A DNA stretch of 64,000 nt. It comes from Psychrobacter sp. P11F6 (lineage in GTDB: Bacteria > Pseudomonadota > Gammaproteobacteria > Pseudomonadales > Moraxellaceae). The notes under the pieces were generated by a model. The model searched no databases. It saw only the letters and a program-made list of their open reading frames with translations, and had not been told where the DNA came from. The DNA is taken from contig NZ_CM003594.1 of NCBI RefSeq assembly GCF_001435295.1, positions 248,001 to 312,000 on the forward strand, read 5' to 3'. The stretch's first letter is position 1. Every line of letters starts with the position of its first letter. Of this stretch, positions 18,081-27,833 are shown in pieces. A program made the translations under genes and the position numbers.

Positions 18081-19061
18081 TTACAGGTTGACGGTTTGTA
18101 TCAGCCATAAAGTATAACCGACAAAGAATAAGACCAAAGTCGACCCAGAAGTGCGACCGAATGGACGCTTACTCATAAAGGCAAACCCGCACAATACCAA
18201 GAGTAATAAGGTGACCAATCCCATCGCCACTATATCGCGTGATAAGATAATTGGACTGACTGTGATTGGCGCTATAAGCGCTGCGAGACCAACGACACCC
18301 AAGGTGTTAAATATATTAGAGCCAATAATATTACCCAGTGCCATGTCGTGTTCGCCTTTACGGGCGGCTGATAGGCTCGATACCAGCTCAGGTAACGATG
18401 TCCCCACAGCAACAATCGTCAATCCAATCACCAGTTCGCTCACGCCCCACAGCGTTGCCAATTCTACTGCACCCCAAACTATAGCCCGCGAGCTAATGAC
18501 CAGTAAAAGCATGCCGATAACTAAGCTGATGAGTCCCCGTGTTAGGGTTTGCTCGATGTGTTCAGCATCAACGCTTTCTGCTATGGGTTCTCCTTCGTGC
18601 TCATGGTTGCCTTCACGTAAGCTTAGTACAATCTGAATGCCTAAAGTCACGACCAGCAGTGCTATCAATACAATCGCATCTGCTTGGTCTAATTGCCCAT
18701 CACGCAGCTGCCATGCGGCGACCATAGTAATCAATACTAATAGAGGTAAATCACGCTTGATGATACCCTTACGAATGATAATAGGGCTAATCAATACGGT
18801 TGCACCCAATACCAGCGCAATATTGATGATGTTTGAGCCATAAGCGTTGCCTAATGCCAAATCAGGGCTGCCTTCTAGTGCCGCCAATACCGACACGACC
18901 ATCTCAGGGGCGGATGTACCGACACCCAAAATCAACACACCTATTAAGAAACTGGGAACGTTGAATTTTTTTGCTAAGGCAGTGGCGCCATCAACAAAAA
19001 GGTCTGCACTCCAAACAAGAATAGCTAGTCCGATCAATACTGCAATAACTGCCAACCACAT
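18081..19061 (-). CDS. Calcium/sodium antiporter (YrbG/CaxA-type)
   Basis: 326 residues, mostly hydrophobic, about ten predicted membrane segments. The two inverted alpha-repeats of the Na/Ca exchanger superfamily are clear: GVGTSAPEMVVS with GNAYGSNIINIALVLG in the first half, and VAVGTSLPELVSS with GNIIGSNIFNTLGVVG in the second. The paired acidic residues of the TSxPE motifs coordinate the cation. An acidic His/Glu-rich cytoplasmic loop separates the halves near residues 150-170. AAGGAA precedes the start. The exchanged ions cannot be fixed from sequence. Confidence 0.9.
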   Translation of the reverse strand: MWLAVIAVLIGLAILVWSADLFVDGATALAKKFNVPSFLIGVLILGVGTSAPEMVVSVLAALEGSPDLALGNAYGSNIINIALVLGATVLISPIIIRKGIIKRDLPLLVLITMVAAWQLRDGQLDQADAIVLIALLVVTLGIQIVLSLREGNHEHEGEPIAESVDAEHIEQTLTRGLISLVIGMLLLVISSRAIVWGAVELATLWGVSELVIGLTIVAVGTSLPELVSSLSAARKGEHDMALGNIIGSNIFNTLGVVGLAALIAPITVSPIILSRDIVAMGLVTLLLLVLCGFAFMSKRPFGRTSGSTLVLFFVGYTLWLIQTVNL

Positions 19062-19219
19062 CAGTTTGTTTCCTTATTAGTGTTAATACCAAACCTAAAA
19101 ATACGCTTAGCCGTGTCAAATTCATTTAGCCTAAAAACATAGCGCTGACATTTATTTTTCTGACGACTTCATCTTTTAAGAGTGGTATAAAATGTGAATT
19201 TGCCATATAAAAATGGCAT

Positions 19220-19251
19220 AAAAAAAGCTGAATCAGAATGGAGATTCAGCT
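19220..19251 (-). terminator. Terminator after panD (minus strand)
   Basis: Read on the minus strand, AGCTGAATC (19251-19243) pairs with GATTCAGCT (19234-19226) and is followed by seven T residues (19226-19220). It sits about 105 bp past the panD stop. Confidence 0.8.
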
Positions 19252-19355
19252 CTCATATTAGCATAGCGGTTTTGGTTGGATAATAAGAATAACTTCAACA
19301 GCTTAGTCGATTATTTATTCTTGCTTTATCCAAAAATCTTCAATGTTCCGGTGCT

Positions 19356-19736
19356 TTAAGCCACTTGTACCGGAATGATGTTTGCTGTGTCTTTTACGGT
19401 GTTATCTTCGTTGCAATACACCAGTTTTGGCTGGTAGGTTGCCGCTTCTACTTCATCAAAATGAGCATAGGCACAGATGATAACGATATCGCCTAAATCT
19501 GCCATGTGAGCCGCCGCACCATTTAGCGAGATGATACCAGAACCCGCTTCAGCGCGGATAGCGTAGGTGCGAAAGCGCTTGCCATTGGTCACATTGTAGA
19601 TATCGATAGACTCATTTTCGCGCAGACCAGCAAGATCTAATAAATCACCATCGATACCGCATGAGCCTTCGTAATGAAGTTCGGCATGGGTGACGCGAGC
19701 ACGGTGTAATTTGCATTTAAGCATATTAAGTAGCAT
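19356..19736 (-). CDS. panD: Aspartate 1-decarboxylase
   Basis: 126 residues, the standard length. It makes beta-alanine from aspartate for pantothenate and coenzyme A. The proenzyme self-cleaves between G24 and S25 (YEGSCGID) to give the pyruvoyl group on S25. Lys9 (LKCKLH), Tyr58 region and the [19 protein letters not shown] strand are conserved. AAGGA precedes the start. It is followed by its own terminator and preceded by pth on the same strand, but no other pan gene is close. Confidence 0.96.
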   Translation of the reverse strand: MLLNMLKCKLHRARVTHAELHYEGSCGIDGDLLDLAGLRENESIDIYNVTNGKRFRTYAIRAEAGSGIISLNGAAAHMADLGDIVIICAYAHFDEVEAATYQPKLVYCNEDNTVKDTANIIPVQVA

Positions 19737-19836
19737 AGGTTGCTTCCTTAGCGTAACTGAGATTAATGATTCAAATCAAAAGGTTAATGGGGAATAACTT
19801 GCTAAAATAAAAGGCTATTATAGTTAAAGCATGATT

Positions 19837-20418
19837 TTATTCTGGCAGTTTGAAGCCATTAATTTGTGCACGTGCTTTTTCAATATCGCCATTTAGTAAT
19901 AATGGTAGCGCCTCAAACGCTGCTGTCAGAGCGCTATCAATGGCAATTTGCTCATCGGGCGCAGCTTTTGAGAGCACATGACCACTAACTTTAGACTTAT
20001 GACCAGGATGACCAATACCAATACGCAAACGATGGAAGTCGTTGCCGATATGAGGGGTGATATCACGCAGACCATTATGACCGCCATGACCACCATTCGT
20101 CTTAAGTTTGATACTGCCAGCTGGAATATCGAGCTCATCATGAGCAATCAGTAACTCATCATTTTCAATGCCATAAAATTTCACCATCGGCACCACTGAC
20201 TGACCAGACTTATTCATAAAGGTGAGCGGCATCAATAGACGTACGTCATGCCCATGAATCTGCCCACGTCCTGTGATTCCATGAAATTTTTTATCATGAG
20301 AGAGGGTAATGTTGAACTGCTGAGCCAAGTGATGGACAAACCAAAACCCTGCATTATGACGTGTAAACATATACTGCTGACCAGGATTACCAAGACCGAC
20401 AATAAGCTTTATGGCCAT
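19837..20418 (-). CDS. pth: Peptidyl-tRNA hydrolase
   Basis: 193 residues. It frees tRNAs from prematurely released peptidyl-tRNA. GLGNPGQQY and the catalytic histidine H21 (TRHNAGFWF), FMNKSGQSV, the catalytic aspartate in HDELDIPAG, and KTNGGHGGHNGLRDI are all family hallmarks. AGGG precedes the ATG. It lies in the conserved prs-rplY-pth order, but a strong hairpin separates it from rplY, so it may have its own promoter. Confidence 0.96.
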   Translation of the reverse strand: MAIKLIVGLGNPGQQYMFTRHNAGFWFVHHLAQQFNITLSHDKKFHGITGRGQIHGHDVRLLMPLTFMNKSGQSVVPMVKFYGIENDELLIAHDELDIPAGSIKLKTNGGHGGHNGLRDITPHIGNDFHRLRIGIGHPGHKSKVSGHVLSKAAPDEQIAIDSALTAAFEALPLLLNGDIEKARAQINGFKLPE

Positions 20419-20513
20419 AAAAACACCCTGCTTAAATTGAATAAATGAGGCATAAGGTTTGTGATTATGCTATTTATTCATAGCATATCTGTTATTTTTC
20501 AAACCTTACTTAC

Positions 20514-20550
20514 AAAAACAGCAGGAGATATTTATCACCTGCTGTTTTTT
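20514..20550. terminator. Bidirectional terminator between rplY and pth
   Basis: ACAGCAGG (20518-20525) pairs with CCTGCTGT (20538-20545). An A run before and T run after allow use in either direction. In context it ends rplY (minus strand). Confidence 0.85.
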
Positions 20551-20614
20551 GACTAAACAAACCTTGTATTACATAGCAGACGCTAGATTGCGTGCTCTAT
20601 GTAACCGTGGTTTA

Positions 20615-21289
20615 TTATTCGCCGTCTTTGTCTTCAGTACCTTGCTCAGTAGCAGGTACGTCAGCAGCATCAACTTCTTCAGCGTCTGCGTCAACTTCTT
20701 CAACCGTTGGTGGCTGCATGTTGACGATAGTACGGTCGTGAGCATCTTCCATGTCAAGATCAAAGATGATAACGCCTTCAGGTAGTTTGATGTCTGATAG
20801 ACGGAATAGATCACCGATTTCCATGCCTGATACGTCGATTTCTAGGTATTCAGGTAATTGTGATGGTAGGCAAACGATTTCGATATCAGATACTAGTGTT
20901 GATAGAACACCACCAGCTTTAGTACCAGGCGCTTCTTCACGACCAGCAAAATGCACAGGAACGTTCATGTTGATTTTCTGACCTTTCACAACGCGCTGGA
21001 AATCAGCATGCATTGGGAAGCCTTTAGCTGGATGGCGTTGCAAGTCTTTGATAACCGCTTGATGCTCTACGCCATCAACATTGATTGTCAAAATGTGTGA
21101 GAAGAACGCTTCGAATTCAAGTGACTTTACTAGCTCGTTGATCTTGATTGAGATAGACGTTGGCTCTTCGTTACCACCATAGATGATAGCAGGAACTAGA
21201 TTCTGCTTACGTAGGCGGCGGCTCGCACCTTTACCTTGTTGCTCAGCAGAACGATCAACAGCGTTTAGTTCAAAATGATTAATGCTCAT
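20615..21289 (-). CDS. rplY: Ribosomal protein bL25 with C-terminal TL5/CTC domain
   Basis: 224 residues from the ATG at 21289, preceded by AGGA. It binds 5S rRNA in the 50S subunit. The N-terminal L25 domain (SRRLRKQNLVPAIIYGG, about residues 20-36) is followed by the CTC-type beta domain (VPVHFAGREEAPGTKAGGVLS, LEIDVSGMEIGDLFRLSDI). E. coli L25 has only the first domain (94 residues), so this is the long CTC/TL5 form. The last 35 residues are very acidic (EEVDADAEEVDAADVP). An upstream in-frame start at 21352 would add residues outside the family start and is rejected. Confidence 0.95.
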   Translation of the reverse strand: MSINHFELNAVDRSAEQQGKGASRRLRKQNLVPAIIYGGNEEPTSISIKINELVKSLEFEAFFSHILTINVDGVEHQAVIKDLQRHPAKGFPMHADFQRVVKGQKINMNVPVHFAGREEAPGTKAGGVLSTLVSDIEIVCLPSQLPEYLEIDVSGMEIGDLFRLSDIKLPEGVIIFDLDMEDAHDRTIVNMQPPTVEEVDADAEEVDAADVPATEQGTEDKDGE

Positions 21290-21501
21290 GGATATAATCC
21301 TATAAAAAGAATGATGAAGTGTCTGGTCATAAAAAAGTGGATTTGCGACCAATCCACTAATACGTGATGATAGCTAACATTTATGATTGCTAATAAAATT
21401 CACAATTGCTAAATGTAGCCATTTGCTCATCATAACGATTTTTTTGGATAGTCATTATCATGACAATCGTTACTTTTGGGCATGATCAGCACTTTTGAGA
21501 A

Positions 21502-21550
21502 TGCCAACCTAATTAAATCGAACAAATGGTTGGCACAGGCGCGCATTATA
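21502..21550 (-). promoter_or_regulatory. rplY promoter -10 and structured leader
   Basis: On the minus strand a TATAAT (ATTATA at 21545-21550) would start RNA near 21538, giving a leader of about 250 nt before rplY. The first transcribed bases form TGCCAACC/GGTTGGCA, an 8-bp perfect stem (21502-21509 with 21528-21535). A second imperfect pairing, AACGATTGTCATGA with AATCGTT, follows downstream. The length and early hairpin suggest leader control, but this is not proven. Confidence 0.45.
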
Positions 21551-21608
21551 CGTGATTTTGTAGTAATAATAAAGACCTACGCAAAATGACTGTGCAACAC
21601 CAATAGGC

Positions 21609-21647
21609 AAAAAAAGCGTCAAGTAAAGATACTTGACGCTTTTTTTA
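21609..21647. terminator. Strong terminator after prs
   Basis: GCGTCAAGTA (21616-21625) pairs perfectly with TACTTGACGC (21630-21639) around AAGA, flanked by seven A and seven or more T residues, so it can act on both strands. It ends prs, which stops at 21712. Confidence 0.95.
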
Positions 21648-21711
21648 AACTTAAGCAGTGTTTTATAACGAGCATTGCCAACAGAAAGTAGGACAAGTGC
21701 TCATTAAAAAT

Positions 21712-22659
21712 CTAAGCGTCAAACATGGCGCTGATAGATTCTTCGTTATTGATACGGCGTAAGCTTTCAGCAAGCATCGGTGCGATACTCACTTGGCGGA
21801 TTTTGCTACAGGCTTTTGCCGCTTCAGACAATGGAATCGTATCGGTAACAACGACTTCGTCTAGCGCAGATTCGCTGATATTTTGTAGTGCGTTGCCTGA
21901 TAGGACAGGGTGCGTAATATAAGCCAATACGCGACGTGCACCATTTGCTTTCAATGCTTCAGCTGCTTTACATAGCGTACCTGCGGTATCAACCATGTCA
22001 TCAACGATGACGCAATCACGATCACGAACATCGCCGATGATGTGCATGACTTGCGACTCATTGGCACGGGCACGGCGTTTATCGATAATCGCCATGTCAG
22101 TATCGCCCAACTGTTTAGCCATAGCACGCGCACGCACCACGCCGCCGACATCAGGTGAAACAACCATGATGTTGTCATAATCTTGTTTTTGTAGGTCATT
22201 CAATAGCACAGGCGTGCCGTAGATATTGTCTACAGGAATGTCGAAGAAGCCTTGAATCTGATCTGAGTGCAAATCAACCGTCATCACGCGATCGATACTC
22301 ACGATATTTAGCATGTCAGCGACGACTTTAGCAGAGATAGGCACACGAGCTGAACGAGGGCGACGGTCTTGACGGGCATAACCGAAGTAGGGCATGACTG
22401 CTGTGATGCGACCCGCACTAGAGCGACGCAAAGCGTCCGCCATCATCATGATTTCCATCAAATTGTCGTTGGTTGGTGCACAAGTTGGCTGCATGATAAA
22501 CACGTCTTTACCGCGCACGTGTTCTTTGATTTCTACGGCGATTTCGCCATCAGAAAAACGCGTGATGTCAGCTTTACCAAGAGGTATATGGAGATGATCG
22601 GCTACGGTTTTTGCTAATTCAGGGTGGGCATTACCCGTAAAAATCGCCAAATAAGGCAT
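21712..22659 (-). CDS. prs: Ribose-phosphate pyrophosphokinase
   Basis: 315 residues, the standard length. It makes PRPP from ribose-5-phosphate and ATP for purine, pyrimidine, histidine, tryptophan and NAD synthesis. [56 protein letters not shown] and the PRPP loop [17 protein letters not shown] are diagnostic. AGGAC precedes the ATG. It lies downstream of tRNA-Gln in the usual gammaproteobacterial order ispE-tRNA-Gln-prs. Confidence 0.97.
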   Translation of the reverse strand: MPYLAIFTGNAHPELAKTVADHLHIPLGKADITRFSDGEIAVEIKEHVRGKDVFIMQPTCAPTNDNLMEIMMMADALRRSSAGRITAVMPYFGYARQDRRPRSARVPISAKVVADMLNIVSIDRVMTVDLHSDQIQGFFDIPVDNIYGTPVLLNDLQKQDYDNIMVVSPDVGGVVRARAMAKQLGDTDMAIIDKRRARANESQVMHIIGDVRDRDCVIVDDMVDTAGTLCKAAEALKANGARRVLAYITHPVLSGNALQNISESALDEVVVTDTIPLSEAAKACSKIRQVSIAPMLAESLRRINNEESISAMFDA

Positions 22660-22769
22660 GACAGAAGTCCTATTGATTGACTCAAGCAGCGACCGCTAAG
22701 CAGTGTCAAACTGCTCAAATTCAGAAAAGAGTGGTGAAAAGTTTTGATGACTACTATTACAGTAAAAAA

Positions 22770-22845
22770 TGGCAGGGGTAGCTGGACTCGAACCAACGGA
22801 TGTCAGGATCAAAACCTGATGCCTTACCAACTTGGCTATACCCCT
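22770..22845 (-). tRNA. tRNA-Gln (TTG anticodon), copy 1
   Basis: Minus-strand cloverleaf with encoded CCA: AGGGGTA pairs with TACCCCT. The anticodon stem TCAGG/CCTGA encloses loop TTTTGAT, giving anticodon TTG. The T arm is GTTGGTTCGAGTCCAGC. It is identical in sequence to the copy at 23090-23165 and lies downstream of it, so both likely share one precursor that may run on into prs. Confidence 0.97.
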
Positions 22846-23089
22846 GTAATGTCTAGGCTGTGTACGTCGATATCTAATAGCAACTTTTAATAAAAGTCAT
22901 TGTTAGAATAGCGTCACGACCTGTTCGCTATATTATAAACGGATAAACCATTTAAAACATAACTGTTCCCTAGCGGTGTCCATTGCGAACTATACCGAAA
23001 CTGGGATAACGTTGTCAATGTCAATAAGATAAGCGGCTATTTATAAACCACCTATGATCACTGCATATCAAACGCTTCGTACTAAAAAA

Positions 23090-23165
23090 TGGCAGGGGTA
23101 GCTGGACTCGAACCAACGGATGTCAGGATCAAAACCTGATGCCTTACCAACTTGGCTATACCCCT
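23090..23165 (-). tRNA. tRNA-Gln (TTG anticodon), copy 2
   Basis: Same 76-nt sequence as the 22770-22845 copy, including encoded CCA and the short 3' flank. The two copies are 244 bp apart. It is the promoter-proximal copy, with a good promoter directly upstream. Tandem identical copies suggest a duplication that raises tRNA-Gln dosage. Confidence 0.97.
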
Positions 23166-23178
23166 ATTGAGGCGACCT

Positions 23179-23206
23179 ATTATAATTAAATTTTCAGATT
23201 TTGCAA
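23179..23206 (-). promoter_or_regulatory. Promoter of the tRNA-Gln pair (minus strand)
   Basis: On the minus strand TTGCAA (23206-23201) and TATAAT (23184-23179) are separated by 16 bp, 14 bp before the tRNA 5' end: the same layout as the tRNA-Ser promoter. Confidence 0.8.
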
Positions 23207-23330
23207 GTCATTTGCGCCTTTTTATGGCTTTTATTAAAAAATAGGTCAAAAAAAACGAATATCGGGTCAACAAAGCGCTTTACGCTGTATTTATAATCAT
23301 TTTATCTTCGCACTACAGCTCAAATCTAAC

Positions 23331-24311
23331 TCATAGATTACGAACTAAATATGCAGAACAAGGCGCCTCTTCAATCCACTTTGCTAAAAGTGCTTTGTCA
23401 GTAGCCACGCTTGCATCCAAAGGCAAGAACACCGCGCTACCAGAGCCTGTCATTCGTGCTGTGCCGAGTGCTTGCGCTTTTAACCCTTGCAAGTAACGTA
23501 ATGCTTCGCTGACCGTATGGGCGAGGCTCGTCACCACTGGCGTAAAGACATTGTGATAGGGCGTGTTTAAATGTTGTACATAGTCGGCTTGCTTATTTTT
23601 AATTGTCTCAACCGATAGCACAGCGATATCACGTTGTAATTTAGGATGCGCGAACAGCTTGGCAGTATTAACATGAGCATTGGGGGTCAATACTAAATAT
23701 TGCTGGTCGGGCAACTTGATTGCGGTTAACTGCTCTCCAATACCCATCGCAATCGCATCTTGCCCAAAGATAAAAATCGGCACATCTGCGCCAATAGCGG
23801 CAGCAATTTTTATCAGCTTATCTTGCGTCAATTTAAGCTGCCAAATTTCATTAAGTGTCATCAATGTCGTTGCGGCATTGGATGAGCCGCCACCCAAGCC
23901 TGCACCCATCGGCAAATGCTTATCTAAAGCGATATGCACAGGTGCTAAATGCTCAGGTAAGGTGTCTGACTGTATGGCAGACGCTAGCAATGCACGTGCT
24001 GCTTTAAAAATTAAGTTGTCTTCTATATCGACAGTTATAGTCTCTGCACCAGCCAATATTAGCAGTTGATGACAGAGCTTATTGGCATCCAATTTACTAT
24101 TTTCCGTAGATTCACTATCTACTGTAAAAATTACGGCTTCATCTATGACTGAGAAATGCAAATAATCGCCCCAATCAAGCAGGCGAAACACGGTTTGCAA
24201 ATTATGATAACCATCAGCACGCTTACCTATGATATGCAAAAACAGATTAATCTTTGCCGGTGATAAGCGGGTGATGGTGGAAGTAGGCGTAGCGGCTAGG
24301 TTTTTAATCAT
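23331..24311 (-). CDS. ispE: 4-diphosphocytidyl-2-C-methyl-D-erythritol kinase
   Basis: 326 residues. It phosphorylates CDP-ME in the MEP route to isoprenoids. LSPAKINLFLHIIGKRADGYHNLQ (about residues 17-40) is the IspE N-terminal signature. The GHMP-kinase glycine-rich loop PMGAGLGGGSSNAATTL is near 131-147, and ARMTGSGSAVFLP is motif 3. It is somewhat longer than E. coli IspE (283) because of small insertions. It follows lolB and precedes the tRNA-Gln pair, a widely conserved order. Confidence 0.95.
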   Translation of the reverse strand: MIKNLAATPTSTITRLSPAKINLFLHIIGKRADGYHNLQTVFRLLDWGDYLHFSVIDEAVIFTVDSESTENSKLDANKLCHQLLILAGAETITVDIEDNLIFKAARALLASAIQSDTLPEHLAPVHIALDKHLPMGAGLGGGSSNAATTLMTLNEIWQLKLTQDKLIKIAAAIGADVPIFIFGQDAIAMGIGEQLTAIKLPDQQYLVLTPNAHVNTAKLFAHPKLQRDIAVLSVETIKNKQADYVQHLNTPYHNVFTPVVTSLAHTVSEALRYLQGLKAQALGTARMTGSGSAVFLPLDASVATDKALLAKWIEEAPCSAYLVRNL

Positions 24312-24543
24312 AGTTCTTAATGATTGTTCTCAGTGATAGTTTTTAATTATAATTTTTCGCCATAATGATCAGTCATAGACAGCTATTTTAATAAATATTG
24401 ACGATTCGATAGTTATGGTCAAGTTCATATAAAGCCGCTACATCGTCAGCCGCGCTAATCATAATAATGTATAGCTTGCACTCGGCTTTCTTGTATCGGA
24501 ATCATTTGAATTCAACTATATTTATTCATCATTCAATGACGTC

Positions 24544-25176
24544 TTAATGATTGATCGTCATTACTACCTTATTGCCTTGTGGCAGCACGGCACTGATTTT
24601 ATTTGGTAACTTATCGGACCCTTTATAGGTGAAGCTTGCGGTCCATTCACCATTGACTGAGCTGATTAAACGATTCTGATCATCGAGCTGTGGTGCGCTA
24701 TCGGAAGGCGCTGGGCGACCAGATATCCAATAGGGCATTTGTGAAATAGGCGCTTGCCACCCTGTGGCCTTTTTGAGCAAAGTCTCAGGATCATCAGCAG
24801 TTAAGGTACCTGTTTTTTCGCTGACTAAAGTGGCGGTTTGACCATTATACTCGATGTTGGTTTTACCAATGCCGAGCGCGCCGATCAGCTCAATGGCAAA
24901 GCGATCATTCTGCTGCCCCCATGCATAGAACGCACTACCACCTTGAGTGCCTGTGGTGTCATTGGCGGGCATCGTTACACCGATTTTGCCAGTGATATTA
25001 AAGTTCTCAAGCTTTTGCGGTGACTCAGCGTTTTGATCTTGTAAAGTCGTGCTGGGTTGGTTAGTAGCGTTGGCTGTTTTTAGTGATTGACAACCAGACG
25101 TGATGACGAGTGCGGTTGTCACGGCAGCGAATAGCGCCAATTTATTAGGCTTATTAGCATGGACCAATACTGACAT
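24544..25176 (-). CDS. lolB: Outer-membrane lipoprotein LolB
   Basis: 210 residues. LolB accepts lipoproteins from LolA and inserts them into the outer membrane. The N-terminus has a lipoprotein signal peptide: basic start, hydrophobic LALFAAVTTALVITSG, then the lipobox cysteine of TSGCQS near residue 29. The mature part has FNITGKIGV and a run of beta strands with WQAPISQMPYWISGRP, where LolB proteins have their conserved membrane-inserting loop region. GAGGAAA precedes the ATG. Gene order hemA / TPR protein / lolB / ispE supports the call, since sequence conservation in LolB is weak. Confidence 0.88.
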   Translation of the reverse strand: MSVLVHANKPNKLALFAAVTTALVITSGCQSLKTANATNQPSTTLQDQNAESPQKLENFNITGKIGVTMPANDTTGTQGGSAFYAWGQQNDRFAIELIGALGIGKTNIEYNGQTATLVSEKTGTLTADDPETLLKKATGWQAPISQMPYWISGRPAPSDSAPQLDDQNRLISSVNGEWTASFTYKGSDKLPNKISAVLPQGNKVVMTINH

Positions 25177-25332
25177 GATGTTTCCTCAAAGATAGACAAA
25201 TTTACGAAATCATTGTTTCGAAAATAGATTAGCTTAATGGTTGTATGTTACTCAGTTATGCGTGGCTGTTAGTATCTTATGAGTGCCTTGTAATCATAGC
25301 ACGCAACGATTTATCCACTATAAAACGGCGGG

Positions 25333-27309
25333 TCAGTAAAGCTGTATGCGGTCATTGATATTGTGTTGCCCAAATGAGAAGCGCTGCTGCAAGTCTGCGA
25401 GTAATGCCTCGACTTTGTCATTGTTGCCTAAACCTTGATAAGCGCGTAGTAGTAAGCTGCCAGAGCGCAAGGTAGGAAACACATCGTAAGGGGTTTGCAG
25501 GTAGTCGATGACTTGTTGGTAGTTCTCATTGGCCAATGCATTGCCAGCCAGCACATTCAGCGCTTGCAGGTGCAGTTCATTATCATAACGTGGATCATCA
25601 TAGCGAATCTGAATGATGGCGGTGGCCAATGCCAAACCTTGTTCAGAGCTGCGTTCATTGGCTAGCAATAACTGCGCGTAACTGAGCTGGTAGGAGAGGT
25701 TGGTTGGGTCAAGTGTTTGCAGATGATTGAGCAAGGTGCGCTTAACGATATAGTCGTCTTTGTCGTCAAGCAGCTGGGCGCGTGCGAACAAGAGCATTTC
25801 ATTATCAGGATATTTGCGAGCAGCTTTGGTTAGTAGGCGCAGGGCTTCTTCGGACTCATTTTGCTGCCATAAAATATCGGCTTGCAGTACAAAGGTATCA
25901 GGCGCAAAGACGTTAAAGTCTTTACGCAGCTTTTCTAAAGTAGCAATCGCCGCATCTACGTCATCGTTAAGCAATTCAAAAGCCACTACTTTTCTACGAG
26001 CCTCTAATACCAAGTCTTCTTGCATGACACCGTTGAGATAGTATTTGGCTTGGTCAAAGCGCTGCTGACGCTCGGCACTGATACCAAGGTAATAATAAGC
26101 TTGATCAAGGTAAGCGGGGTTTTTTGCGAGCATATTGAGTAGCTCATCGGCACTGTTATATTCTTCGATGTCCAAGCTCACCAATGCAGCCAACAAAGTA
26201 ATCTCGGCATCATCAGCAAAGCGACTATGGGCATCCAGCAATAATTGCCACGCTTCTTGGCTTTGCTTTAAGTCAAGTAAGTAGCGAATCTCGTACAGAT
26301 AGAGACTTTTACTATCGGGATTACGCAGGCGCGCTTGGCTCACATAATTGACGACGGTTTCAGCCGTGACGATTTTGCGCAGTATGTCTGCCTTTAGCGT
26401 AATAAAAGGTACATAGTCAGGCTGACGTTCTAGCGCCCGATTGATATGGACAATGGCAATCTCAGGCTCGTTAAATTGGTAAAGCAACCCTGCTTTCAAT
26501 ACCGACAATGAGGCATTCTGCTCGCTATCTAGTGGTTGCAAAGCGGCAAGTAATTCACGTTTGTCTTCATCATTGTTTGGATAGATACCGATAAGGATTT
26601 CGCTTAAGTCCGCTCGAGGGTCATAAAGCAGAATACGATTCAAGGTTTCGCCAGCTAACAGATAATCGTGAGCTCGCAGAGCCAAATGCGCCACATAAAA
26701 CCAAGCAGGCACGTGATCCGGATTTTGGTCTTGCCATGACTTGGCAAATTGTAACGATTTCTCAACCCTTTCAGTGCGTAAAGAAAGGCTGAGTGCTCTT
26801 TCAAATACGGCAGTTGCATCTTCTTTAAATGCTTGCTGTTTATAGATAGTAATCGCTCGTTGTCTATCACCGCGATCTGCTGCGAATTCTGCATCAAGCA
26901 GCGCATACAGGCTAGGCTCTTTGAGCTCAGGTTGCCATAAGGTAGTTGGCGCTAATCCATTAATATTGGTGACATTCTCTATTGGTTGTGCGTTGGTAGG
27001 AGTAGTTGCTGGTAGCGTTGAGCGGCTATTATCATTGCCGTCGCTACGGACTGCCTTGTCGTTCTTATCAGCAATGGATAGTTTGGGTACATTGGCTTCG
27101 AGCGAGATATCAGGATGACTGGCATGAACGGAAGACGATCCTAAGCATAGGCAAAAGGCCAACGACAAGGTTAGCTTATAACGCTGGCACAGACGTTCGA
27201 TAACCGCATGCAATAGAGCACGCAGATTAGATTGGTCGTCATGCGCAAGTTGTGATCGAAATAATGACCCAAAAAAAATCATAGATAACCGTATTCGCCC
27301 ATTGTTCAT
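25333..27309 (-). CDS. Secreted or periplasmic TPR-repeat protein
   Basis: 658 residues. A hydrophobic stretch LTLSLAFCLCLGSSSVHA around residues 46-63 looks like a signal peptide preceded by an unusually long N-region, so translation may really begin further in; no convincing ribosome site marks any start. From about residue 120 the protein is all-helical TPR-like repeats (for example LDQAYYYLGISAERQQRFDQ, with YPDNEMLLFARAQLLDDKDD). Gammaproteobacterial genomes commonly have a TPR protein beside lolB, with an assembly or scaffolding role. No enzymatic motif is seen. It is divergent from hemA. Confidence 0.8.
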   Translation of the reverse strand: MNNGRIRLSMIFFGSLFRSQLAHDDQSNLRALLHAVIERLCQRYKLTLSLAFCLCLGSSSVHASHPDISLEANVPKLSIADKNDKAVRSDGNDNSRSTLPATTPTNAQPIENVTNINGLAPTTLWQPELKEPSLYALLDAEFAADRGDRQRAITIYKQQAFKEDATAVFERALSLSLRTERVEKSLQFAKSWQDQNPDHVPAWFYVAHLALRAHDYLLAGETLNRILLYDPRADLSEILIGIYPNNDEDKRELLAALQPLDSEQNASLSVLKAGLLYQFNEPEIAIVHINRALERQPDYVPFITLKADILRKIVTAETVVNYVSQARLRNPDSKSLYLYEIRYLLDLKQSQEAWQLLLDAHSRFADDAEITLLAALVSLDIEEYNSADELLNMLAKNPAYLDQAYYYLGISAERQQRFDQAKYYLNGVMQEDLVLEARRKVVAFELLNDDVDAAIATLEKLRKDFNVFAPDTFVLQADILWQQNESEEALRLLTKAARKYPDNEMLLFARAQLLDDKDDYIVKRTLLNHLQTLDPTNLSYQLSYAQLLLANERSSEQGLALATAIIQIRYDDPRYDNELHLQALNVLAGNALANENYQQVIDYLQTPYDVFPTLRSGSLLLRAYQGLGNNDKVEALLADLQQRFSFGQHNINDRIQLY

Positions 27310-27673
27310 CTATATCGATAAGACAATTTTATTTTAATCATTTCAAACTAACTATTGGTAACGAGTACCCATGCCTGACATTATAAAAGCAGACTGATGG
27401 GATAAACAATAGTGCCCGTGTTACTCCGTTATTAATAGCAGCCGCTCTATCAAATTTCTGCTAACAAAGTAGGATTGGCTGATAACCTGTATCAACGGGC
27501 TCTTTCATTGGTTGTGAATCGTAGCCTAAATATTATGAAAATATAACAAGTTAACGTCAAGTAAGCGAATGATTTCTATCCATTTTTATAAGCACTCGTT
27601 AAAACATAGATATTGGTTTTAACAATCGTATCGGTAGTTGATTTGTTACTCATGTGCCCAGATACAAGCAAAT

Positions 27674-27724
27674 AGCTATCATCGATAGCTGAGTGTTAAT
27701 TAAAGCTGGCAATAATGATATAAT
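27674..27724 (+). promoter_or_regulatory. hemA promoter with upstream inverted repeat
   Basis: TGATATAAT (27716-27724) is an extended -10 box with a weak TTAATT at 27696. AGCTATC-ATC-GATAGCT (27674-27690), a 7-bp inverted repeat, lies just upstream and could bind a dimeric regulator. The rest of the 524-bp gap between the TPR gene and hemA shows nothing clear. Confidence 0.5.
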
Positions 27725-27833
27725 AAGCGGCTTTTAGAGTCTTCCTTTCAGCGCTGTCGTCTACAACTGTCTTTTAAAAATAATGAGATAGCGTGGGCTG
27801 GCAGGTGAGCGTCATGTTTATGGTCTATCAATA

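Noticed and set aside
18151..18636. Long plus-strand frame opposite the Ca/Na antiporter
   Set aside because: Antisense shadow of a clear membrane transporter gene; composition is typical of reversed hydrophobic codons and no start signal is present.
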